From Syntrophomonadaceae bacterium (GTDB lineage: Bacteria; Bacillota; Syntrophomonadia; Syntrophomonadales; Syntrophothermaceae): a DNA stretch of 5,678 bases. A model generated the notes under the pieces. It saw only the letters and a program-made list of their open reading frames with translations, was not told where the DNA came from and did not search any database. The DNA lies in assembly GCA_029907055.1 (NCBI GenBank), contig JARYMO010000108.1:1-5678 (forward strand). Reading direction: 5' to 3'. How positions within the stretch are numbered: the first letter of the stretch is position 1; every line of letters begins with the position of its first letter. Of the stretch, positions 1 through 4,906 are shown in pieces. The position numbers and the translations under genes were made by a program.

Positions 1-495
1 GGGGCGGATGCCATCGTGGCCAGCTGGCTGGCCGGGGCCGGCGGCCGGGTGGTGGGGCTGGAGGCTTCGCCGGAGGTGGCCGCCATCGTGCGCTGGGGTA
101 TGCGGTGCTATCACAGCGGCATCTCCTGGCTGGACGAGGCCATTTGGCGTATCGAGGTCCTCTGCGCCCATCACCTGCAGTACCTGCGGGCCCTGCCCGC
201 GGCCAGCTTCGACGTGGTGCTGTTCGACCCCATGTTCCGCCAGCCGGTGCATGCCAGCCGCCCGCTGACGCCGCTGCGACGGCTGGCGCAAGGCGGGCCG
301 CTGGAGCGGGAGGCGGTGGAGGCCGCGCGCAGGGTGGCGCGTCGGCGGGTGGTGCTCAAGGAGAGGCGGCACAGCCCGGAGTTTGCCCGGCTGGGCTTTG
401 CGCGCGTGGAGGGCGGGGAGTCCAGCCGGGTGGCCTACGGGATCATTGACGTGGACCCGCACAACGGCGCCGAGGACGGGGGCGGAAGCGAGTGA
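1..495 (+). CDS. Class I SAM-dependent methyltransferase, RsmJ-like (PF04445-type), 5'-truncated
   Basis: The reading frame is open from base 1, so the gene begins outside the window; 164 codons are visible and the stop is TGA 493-495. The GTG at 16 lies inside the SAM-binding motif and is not the true start. The first residues, GADAIVASWLAG, followed by GLEASP about ten residues later, match the end of motif I and the acidic motif II loop of a Rossmann-fold methyltransferase. FDVVLFDPMFR (codons 70-80) resembles the catalytic DPMF loop of RsmJ, the 16S rRNA m2G methyltransferase. A C-terminal VVLKER strand follows. From family knowledge it should methylate an RNA, probably rRNA, in the cytoplasm, but the substrate in Bacillota members is not known to me. 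It overlaps miaA by four bases (GTGA), which suggests translational coupling with another RNA-modification gene. Methyltransferase is a firm call; RsmJ-like membership is likely; the exact target is unknown. Confidence 0.82.
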   Translation, partial: GADAIVASWLAGAGGRVVGLEASPEVAAIVRWGMRCYHSGISWLDEAIWRIEVLCAHHLQYLRALPAASFDVVLFDPMFRQPVHASRPLTPLRRLAQGGPLEREAVEAARRVARRRVVLKERRHSPEFARLGFARVEGGESSRVAYGIIDVDPHNGAEDGGGSE

Positions 496-1424
496 GGCTG
501 GCAGCCATCGTTGGCCCCACCGCGGTGGGCAAGAGCCGGCTGGCAATCCACTGCGCCCTGCGCCTGGGGGCAGAGATCCTCTCCTGCGATTCCATGCAGG
601 TGTACCGGGGGATGGACATCGGCACTGCCAAGCCGTCCAGGGAAGACCGGGCCCTGGTCCCACACCACCTGCTGGACCTGGTGGAGCCGGATGCTGACTT
701 CACGGTGGCGGACTACCAGGCCCGGGCCAGGCAGCTGATCGAAGAAATCAACCGCCGCCACCGTCTGCCCATGCTGGTGGGGGGGACGGGACTCTACTAC
801 CAGGCGGTGGTGGATGACTACCAGCTGGCCCCCATGCCCGGTGATGCAGCCGTGCGCAGGGCCCTGGAGGAAGAAGCGGAGAGGGACCTGCCGGGCCTGT
901 ACGCGCGCCTGCAGTGGGAGGACCCGGTGGCGGCTGCCTCCATTCGTCCCCGGGACCGCAAGCGCATCGTGCGGGCCCTTGAGGTGTGCCGGGTGGCCGG
1001 CCGCCCTTTCTCCTCCTTCCAGAAGCGCAATCCCCAGCGCTACCACCTGGCAGCGGTGGGCCTGACGGCGCCCCGGGAGGTACTGTACCAGCGCATCGAG
1101 CAGCGGGTGGATGCCATGCTGCAGGCGGGGCTGCTGGAGGAGGTCGCCGGGCTCTGGCGCAGGGGCTTCGACCTGCCGCTGAACTCCATGCAGGCCCTGG
1201 GGTACCGGCAGCTGCTGTCCTACCTGCACGGGCGCTGCACGCTGGAAGAGGCGGTGGCCGCTATCAAGCGGGAAACGCGGCGCTATGCCAAGCGCCAGCT
1301 GACCTGGTTCCGGCGGGACGGGCGCATACGATGGTTCGACGTGTCCGAGGTTGAGGACCCCGCAGAGCTGGCGGGCCCGGTGTGCGAACACATTGGCAGG
1401 ACGCTGGGAGTACGTGTAGAATAG
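492..1424 (+). CDS. miaA: tRNA dimethylallyltransferase MiaA
   Basis: This 310-residue protein has the normal length for MiaA, which transfers dimethylallyl from DMAPP to N6 of A37 in tRNAs reading UNN codons (i6A). The P-loop GPTAVGKS is at residues 8-15. The segment with D32, expected to be the general base, is SCDSMQVYRGMDIGTAKP (30-47), followed by VPHHLLDLVEP (55-65) and LVGGTGLYY (94-102). The C-terminal tRNA-binding signature includes SMQALGYRQL (232-241) and TRRYAKRQLTWFR (262-274). The start is GTG 492, fused to the preceding stop as GTGA. The ribosome binding site is only a G-run at 478-482, consistent with coupling to the upstream methyltransferase. The stop is TAG 1422-1424. A promoter-like element for hfq is embedded in the last 10 codons. 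All hallmark motifs are intact, so the call is firm. Confidence 0.98.
   Translation: MRLAAIVGPTAVGKSRLAIHCALRLGAEILSCDSMQVYRGMDIGTAKPSREDRALVPHHLLDLVEPDADFTVADYQARARQLIEEINRRHRLPMLVGGTGLYYQAVVDDYQLAPMPGDAAVRRALEEEAERDLPGLYARLQWEDPVAAASIRPRDRKRIVRALEVCRVAGRPFSSFQKRNPQRYHLAAVGLTAPREVLYQRIEQRVDAMLQAGLLEEVAGLWRRGFDLPLNSMQALGYRQLLSYLHGRCTLEEAVAAIKRETRRYAKRQLTWFRRDGRIRWFDVSEVEDPAELAGPVCEHIGRTLGVRVE
1393..1422 (+). promoter_or_regulatory. Candidate sigma-A promoter for hfq
   Basis: TTGGCA at 1393-1398 and TAGAAT at 1417-1422 each match the sigma-A/sigma-70 consensus at 5 of 6 positions, with an 18-base spacer. The -10 overlaps the T of the miaA stop codon. Transcription would begin near 1429-1430, leaving a leader of about 37 bases before the hfq TTG. 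Such a pair is uncommon by chance in sequence this GC-rich, but it is untested. A promoter inside or just after miaA that drives hfq is also known in enterobacteria. Confidence 0.55.
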
Positions 1425-1430
1425 ATGCAG

Positions 1431-1444
1431 GGGCCAGCGGGCCC
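1431..1444 (+). other. Short hairpin in the hfq leader
   Basis: GGGCC (1431-1435) and GGCCC (1440-1444) form a perfect 5-bp GC stem around the tetraloop AGCG. It sits right after the predicted transcription start and 8 bases before the hfq ribosome binding site, and it is not followed by a T-run. It could stabilise the 5' end of the hfq message, or it could be a chance product of base composition. Confidence 0.3.
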
Positions 1445-1451
1445 GCCATGA

Positions 1452-1460
1452 AGAGGGGGG
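1452..1460 (+). promoter_or_regulatory. Ribosome binding site that fixes the hfq TTG start
   Basis: AGAGGGGGG lies six bases before TTG 1467. In the hfq frame a TGA occurs at 1449-1451, so no start exists further upstream. The only later ATG (1539) would delete the first half of the Sm1 core. The TTG is therefore the functional start. Confidence 0.8.
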
Positions 1461-1466
1461 ATTCGG

Positions 1467-1715
1467 TTGAGCAAGAACCAACTCAACTTGCAGGACGCGT
1501 TTCTCAACCAGCTGCGCAAGGAACGGGTCCCGCTCACCATGTACCTGGTGAACGGCTTTCAGATCAAGGGGATCGTGAAGGGGTTCGACAATTTCACGGT
1601 TATCATAGAACTGGAAGGCCGGCAACAGATGGTGTACAAGCACGCGATATCCACTATCGCGCCGGTGCGACCAGTTTCGGTGCTCAATGTCGAGATGAAA
1701 GCTGAAGAAGACTGA
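1467..1715 (+). CDS. hfq: RNA chaperone Hfq
   Basis: This 82-residue Sm-like protein should form a homohexameric ring that binds sRNAs and mRNAs. Proximal-face residues line up with known Hfq proteins: Q9 and D10 in the N-terminal helix, F43, and the Sm2 motif YKHA (57-60). The Sm1 region includes VNGFQIKG (28-35) and FDNFTV (40-45). The rim patch reads RKER (17-20), close to the arginine-rich RRER of E. coli Hfq. The tail beyond the core is short and ends in acidic EED, giving a length between B. subtilis (about 73) and E. coli (102). Translation starts at TTG behind a strong ribosome binding site and stops at TGA 1713-1715. A candidate promoter and an immediate terminator flank the gene, so it may be expressed independently of miaA and hflX. 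Confidence 0.98.
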   Translation: MSKNQLNLQDAFLNQLRKERVPLTMYLVNGFQIKGIVKGFDNFTVIIELEGRQQMVYKHAISTIAPVRPVSVLNVEMKAEED

Positions 1716-1738
1716 CCCGGGGAAGCCCGGGTTTTCTC
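1714..1738 (+). terminator. Rho-independent terminator after hfq
   Basis: A1715 plus CCCGGG 1716-1721 pairs with CCCGGG 1726-1731 plus T1732 around the loop GAAG. This gives a 7-bp GC-rich stem, extendable by one G-T pair, followed by TTTTCTCC. The stem begins within the hfq stop codon. The T-run is short, so some read-through into hflX is likely; the element may attenuate rather than stop transcription completely. Confidence 0.7.
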
Positions 1739-1779
1739 CTGTATGAGGGCCCATGGCGCAGGCGAGCGGGCGCGTGGAC

Positions 1780-1787
1780 GGGGGTGA
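1780..1787 (+). promoter_or_regulatory. Ribosome binding site selecting the hflX start
   Basis: GGGGGTGA matches the anti-Shine-Dalgarno complement GGAGGTGA at 7 of 8 positions. Its GG-GG core lies seven bases from ATG 1792. The upstream in-frame ATG 1753 has only GAGGG ending three bases before it, which is too close for good initiation. Confidence 0.65.
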
Positions 1788-1791
1788 GCAG

Positions 1792-3078
1792 ATGGGGCGG
1801 AGGGCGTTCCTGATCGCAGTGGAAGCGAGCAGCCCGGAACGTGGGCGGGGCACGGGGCCGGACCGCGCGCAGACCGTGCCGGCCGCCGAGAGCCTGGTGG
1901 AACTGGGGGAACTGGTGCGCAGCCGCGGGTACCTGGTCGTGGGGCAGATGGTGCAGTCGCGCCCCCAACCTGATGCGCGGACCTACCTGGGCAAGGGGAA
2001 AGTGGCCGAGCTGGGGCGGGCAGCGCAGGAGGCGGGGGCCGACCTGGTGGTGTGCGACGATGAGCTGACCCCCGTGCAGGCCCGCAACCTGGAACGCGAG
2101 ACCGGGCTGGAGGTGCTCGACCGCACCGGCCTCATCCTGGAGATCTTCGCCGAGCGGGCCCACACCCGCGAGGGCAAGCTGCAGGTGGAGCTGGCGAGGC
2201 TGCAGTACCTCCTGCCGCGGCTGACCGGCCGCGGCACCGAGCTGTCCCGCCTGGGCGGTGGTATTGCCACGCGCGGGCCCGGTGAGCAGCAGATGGAAAT
2301 CGAGCGCCGGCACCTCGTCCGGCGCATCCGCGAGCTGCAGCAGCGCATCGAGGAGATGAAGGAACGGCGCCGGCTCATGCGACAGCGGCGCACGCGCCGC
2401 CGCGTGCCGGTGGTGGCGCTGGTGGGCTACACCAATGCCGGCAAGTCGACACTGATGGAGGCGCTGACCGGCAGCGCAGCCTACGCTGACGAAAGGGTCT
2501 TCGCCACCCTGGACCCCCAGGCCCGGGCCTTCCGCACTCCCAGCGGGAGGACCGCAGTCCTCACCGACACGGTGGGGTTCGTGCGCAAGCTCCCCCACCA
2601 GCTGGTGGCGGCCTTCCGGGCCACCCTGGAGGAGGTCCTGCAGGCCCAACTGCTGGTGCACGTGGTGGACGGTGCCGCTCCCGGCATCGAATCGCGTATC
2701 GCGGCGGTGGAATCGGTGCTGGCCCGCATCGGGGCCACCAGCGCCGACGTGCTGCTGGTCTTCAACAAGGCGGACCTGCTGGGCGAGCGGGAGCGGGCAG
2801 CCCTGGCCCACGAGTTTCCGGGGGCCCTGCTCATCTCCGCCCGCACCGGCGAGGGGCTCGCGGCCCTGCGGGCAGAGATTGATCGCAGCCTGGCCGAGGG
2901 CCTGCGCCTGGTCCGTTTCCTGTTGCCGCCCGAACGCGGCGACCTCCTGCACGAGCTGCACCAGAAGGCGGTGGTGCTGGCAGTGCGTCCGGTCACACGG
3001 GGGATGCGGGTGGAGGCCCGGGTGGGGGAAGAACTGCTGGGCCGCCTGCGCCCGTTCGTGGAGCGTGAGATGGAGTGA
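1792..3078 (+). CDS. hflX: Ribosome-associated GTPase HflX
   Basis: From ATG 1792 the protein is 428 residues; an in-frame ATG at 1753 would add 13 residues (MAQASGRVDGGEQ) but has the weaker ribosome binding site. HflX is a GTPase that binds the 50S subunit, splits stalled or hibernating ribosomes under stress, and has been linked to subunit biogenesis. The N-terminal domain shows the family signature from RTGLILEIF (111-119) through KLQVEL (129-134) and GGGIATRGPGE (155-165). An Arg/Glu-rich helical linker (about 172-206) follows. The G domain has G1 GYTNAGKS (212-219), G2 T239 in FATLD, G3 DTVGF (259-263), G4 NKAD (325-328) and G5 SAR (349-351), then a short C-terminal domain. All nucleotide-binding motifs are intact. 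No convincing promoter is visible between the hfq terminator and the gene, so transcription may depend on read-through. The stop overlaps the next start as GTGA. Confidence 0.97.
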   Translation: MGRRAFLIAVEASSPERGRGTGPDRAQTVPAAESLVELGELVRSRGYLVVGQMVQSRPQPDARTYLGKGKVAELGRAAQEAGADLVVCDDELTPVQARNLERETGLEVLDRTGLILEIFAERAHTREGKLQVELARLQYLLPRLTGRGTELSRLGGGIATRGPGEQQMEIERRHLVRRIRELQQRIEEMKERRRLMRQRRTRRRVPVVALVGYTNAGKSTLMEALTGSAAYADERVFATLDPQARAFRTPSGRTAVLTDTVGFVRKLPHQLVAAFRATLEEVLQAQLLVHVVDGAAPGIESRIAAVESVLARIGATSADVLLVFNKADLLGERERAALAHEFPGALLISARTGEGLAALRAEIDRSLAEGLRLVRFLLPPERGDLLHELHQKAVVLAVRPVTRGMRVEARVGEELLGRLRPFVEREME

Positions 3079-4319
3079 GGGAGGCGCTCGGCTGCATCAG
3101 AAGAGTGGAGCCGCTGCTGCGCCCGGTGTTCGAGCGCATCGACGCCACGGTGTGGGCCAACACCGAACGTGTGCTGGAGGCCTTCCGGGCCACCCGGGTG
3201 CGCGAACTCCATTTCCAGGGCACTACCGGCTACGGGTTCCATGACGCGGGGCGCGAGGCGCTGGAGGAGCTCTACGCGCGCGTCTTCGGGGCCGAGGCGG
3301 CCCTGGTACGGGCGCAGGTGGTGTCGGGCACCCACGCCATCGTGCTATGCCTGCAGGCGGTGCTGCAACCGGGCCAGGAGCTGGTGGCCGCCGCCGGAAG
3401 GCCCTACGACACCCTGTACCGGGTAATTGGCGCGGGGGAGGGGGCGGTCGACGGCCTGGTGCAGCGCGGCGTGGGCTACCGGGAGGTGCCGCTGGGGGCC
3501 GATGGGCGCCTGGACCTGGCTGCCCTGCGGGCGGGGCTGGGACCGGCGACCGGGGTGGTCTTTCTGCAGCGCTCGCGCGGGTACAGCGAACGGCAGCCGT
3601 TGAGCCTGGAGGAGATCCGGGCGGCGGTGACGCTGGTGCGGGAGTGCTGTCCGCAGGCGGTGTGCCTGGTAGACAACTGCTACGGCGAATTCACCTCGGA
3701 AGTGGAGCCTCCACAGGTGGGAGCGGACCTCACCGCCGGGTCGCTCATAAAGAACCCGGGCGGCGGGCTGGCCCCCTGCGGGGGCTACGTGGTGGGCCGC
3801 CGTGACCTGGTGGAGGCCGTGGCCTGCCGGCTTACCGCTCCCGGCCTGGGGCGGGAGGTGGGGGCCAGCCTGTGGGACCGCCGGCTGGTCTTCCAGGGGC
3901 TGTTCATGGCTCCGCTGGTGGTGGGGGAAGCCCTCAAGGGTGCGGTGCTGGTGGCGCGGGTCCTGGCCGACAAGGGGTACGCGGTGTCCCCGGCCTGGGA
4001 CCAGCCGCGCAGCGACATCGTGCAGGCGGTGCGGCTGGGGTCAGCCGAGGCGGTGCGACGGTTCTGCCAGGCGGTGCAGAGCTGCTCACCGGTGGACAGC
4101 GACCTGGTGCTGGAGTACTCTCCCATGGCGGGATACACGGACCCGGTGGTCATGGCGGCGGGCACCTTCGTACAGGGCTCGTCCATTGAGCTCTCCTGCG
4201 ACGCCCCCCTGCGCCCACCGTTCGTGGCCTACTGGCAGGGCGGGCTGAGCTACGGCCACGTGCGGCTGGCACTGGCGGCCGCACTGGCTGCGCTGGAGGG
4301 GAGGCCTGCGCATGGATGA
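3075..4319 (+). CDS. ynbB: YnbB-type PLP-dependent enzyme (methionine gamma-lyase family, 'aluminium resistance protein')
   Basis: This 414-residue protein belongs to the fold-type I PLP family often labelled aluminium resistance or methionine gamma-lyase family protein (B. subtilis YnbB). Family landmarks are HFQGTTGYGFHDAGR (46-60), the probable cofactor-phosphate loop SGTHA (84-88), VDNCYGEF (199-206) with the probable ring-contacting D200, and GSLIKNPGGGLAP (222-234), in which K226 should form the Schiff base with PLP. The C-terminal half contains QGSSIELSCDAPLR, also typical. The physiological substrate is not established; C-S lyase chemistry is inferred from the fold, and the aluminium label comes from old phenotypic annotation. 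The GTG start at 3075 overlaps the hflX stop. An in-frame TGA at 3066-3068 excludes a longer form, and GTG 3105 would shorten the N-terminal helix by 10 residues. Four cysteines cluster at 191, 192, 197 and 202. The protein is probably cytosolic and co-translated with HflX. Confidence 0.93.
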   Translation: MREALGCIRRVEPLLRPVFERIDATVWANTERVLEAFRATRVRELHFQGTTGYGFHDAGREALEELYARVFGAEAALVRAQVVSGTHAIVLCLQAVLQPGQELVAAAGRPYDTLYRVIGAGEGAVDGLVQRGVGYREVPLGADGRLDLAALRAGLGPATGVVFLQRSRGYSERQPLSLEEIRAAVTLVRECCPQAVCLVDNCYGEFTSEVEPPQVGADLTAGSLIKNPGGGLAPCGGYVVGRRDLVEAVACRLTAPGLGREVGASLWDRRLVFQGLFMAPLVVGEALKGAVLVARVLADKGYAVSPAWDQPRSDIVQAVRLGSAEAVRRFCQAVQSCSPVDSDLVLEYSPMAGYTDPVVMAAGTFVQGSSIELSCDAPLRPPFVAYWQGGLSYGHVRLALAAALAALEGRPAHG

Positions 4320-4333
4320 GCGGGCCGGGGAAT

Positions 4334-4347
4334 GTAAGCGGTAAGCG
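4334..4347 (+). repeat. Two tandem copies of GTAAGCG
   Basis: GTAAGCG occurs back to back at 4334-4340 and 4341-4347, followed by the related GTGAGGA, which runs into the DUF456 ribosome binding site. The repeat lies in the 44-base gap between the ynbB-type gene and the DUF456 gene. It may be a chance duplication; no known binding site is recognised. Confidence 0.35.
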
Positions 4348-4363
4348 GTGAGGAGGATATGGC

Positions 4364-4843
4364 ATGCAGACGGCGGTGCTGGTGGTGGCGGTCGCGGTCA
4401 TGCTCATCGGGGTGGCGGGGACATTCATGCCCTTCCTGCCTGGGATACCCCTGCTGTTCCTGGCCATTGCCGGATACGGGTGGTACGAAGGGTTCCAGGT
4501 CATTACCCCCCGCTACCTGGCGGTGATGGGGGGCATTACCATCCTGTCGGTCATCGTCGACTACCTTTCGGGAGTGTGGGGAGCGCGGGCCTTCGGGTCC
4601 AGCCGCGCCGGGGCGTGGGGCGCCTTCCTGGGAGGCATCCTGGGCCTGCTGGTCGGAGGGCCGATGGGCATCGTGCTAGGACCCTGGCTGGGGGCCTTCG
4701 TGGCTGAGTACCTGCACCTCAGGGACGTGGAGCAGGCCGGCCGGGCGGCGACCGGAGCCCTGGTGGGCCTGCTGGCAGGGACTTTCGCCCGGGTCCTTAT
4801 CGGGCTGGCCATGCTGGTGTCGTTCCTGGTGGTGGTGTTGTGA
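4364..4843 (+). CDS. DUF456 family membrane protein
   Basis: This 159-residue, strongly hydrophobic protein has no clear cleavable signal peptide. Predicted membrane segments, judged by eye, lie at about 4-22, 28-41, 50-69, 84-114 (probably two closely packed glycine-rich passes) and 129-159. The N-terminal pattern GVAGTFMPFLPGIPLLFLA (16-34) and the later DYLSGVWGARAFGSSRAG (66-83), with GPMGIVLGPWLGAFVAEYL (99-117), are hallmarks of DUF456. The many small-residue GxxxG-like steps fit tightly packed helices. The family has no assigned function that I know of. AGGAGG at 4351-4356 sits seven bases before ATG 4364, the strongest ribosome binding site in this half of the window, so the start is secure. 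The gene occupies the position that glnR holds between ynbB and glnA in Bacillus. A role in nitrogen control cannot be inferred from position alone. Confidence 0.9.
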   Translation: MQTAVLVVAVAVMLIGVAGTFMPFLPGIPLLFLAIAGYGWYEGFQVITPRYLAVMGGITILSVIVDYLSGVWGARAFGSSRAGAWGAFLGGILGLLVGGPMGIVLGPWLGAFVAEYLHLRDVEQAGRAATGALVGLLAGTFARVLIGLAMLVSFLVVVL

Positions 4844-4872
4844 TTGCGGCAACGCGCGTCGTGTGGTAGGCT
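4844..4872 (+). promoter_or_regulatory. Candidate glnA promoter with extended -10
   Basis: TTGCGG (4844-4849) and TAGGCT (4867-4872) are separated by 17 bases, and TG at 4864-4865 gives an extended -10 (TGnTAnnnT). Each hexamer matches consensus at only 3 of 6 positions, but these include TTG and the key A2 and T6 of the -10. The start would fall near 4879, leaving a leader of about 28 bases before glnA. The -35 begins directly after the DUF456 stop. The assignment is plausible but weaker than the one in front of hfq. Confidence 0.45.
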
Positions 4873-4874
4873 AA

Positions 4875-4890
4875 GGAATGATTCTATTCC
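4875..4890. promoter_or_regulatory. Inverted repeat at the predicted glnA start point
   Basis: GGAAT (4875-4879) and ATTCC (4886-4890) form a perfect 5-base inverted repeat with a 6-base spacer. A second, overlapping palindrome, GAATGATTC, lies at 4876-4884. The element is AT-rich within GC-rich surroundings and covers the expected transcription start just before the ribosome binding site, a position suited to an operator. It does not match the GlnR/TnrA consensus TGTNA-N7-TNACA. Confidence 0.35.
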
Positions 4891-4894
4891 CGCA

Positions 4895-4900
4895 AGGAGG
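4895..4900 (+). promoter_or_regulatory. Ribosome binding site of glnA
   Basis: A perfect AGGAGG lies six bases before ATG 4907, consistent with high expression of glutamine synthetase. Confidence 0.85.
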
Positions 4901-4906
4901 TACGCT

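Noticed and set aside
1739..1752. Possible hflX promoter around TGTATGAG after the hfq terminator
   Set aside because: TATGAG lacks the final T of a -10 and there is no -35-like hexamer 16-18 bases upstream, where the sequence is the terminator stem.
435..1853. Long open frame on the minus strand (472 codons) across miaA and hfq
   Set aside because: It is antisense to two genes with full family motifs, has no ribosome binding site, and its translation is rich in His, Gln, Pro and Arg, as expected when GC-rich codons are read in reverse.
1684..2961. Long open frame on the minus strand (425 codons) opposite hflX
   Set aside because: Same artefact of high third-position GC; hflX on the + strand has all five G motifs in frame, and the reverse product has no recognisable domain.
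4313..4345. Ten-codon frame MDERAGECKR starting at ATG 4313, overlapping the ynbB-type stop
   Set aside because: Too short to support; no ribosome binding site at proper spacing and no known leader-peptide logic such as repeated codons followed by an attenuator.
4333..4349. TGTAA half of a possible GlnR/TnrA box before the DUF456 gene
   Set aside because: Only the left half-site fits TGTNA; the bases seven further on do not give TNACA.
4844..4906. Glutamine riboswitch or T-box upstream of glnA
   Set aside because: The leader is only about 28 bases from the predicted start and has no long paired structure, specifier loop or terminator.
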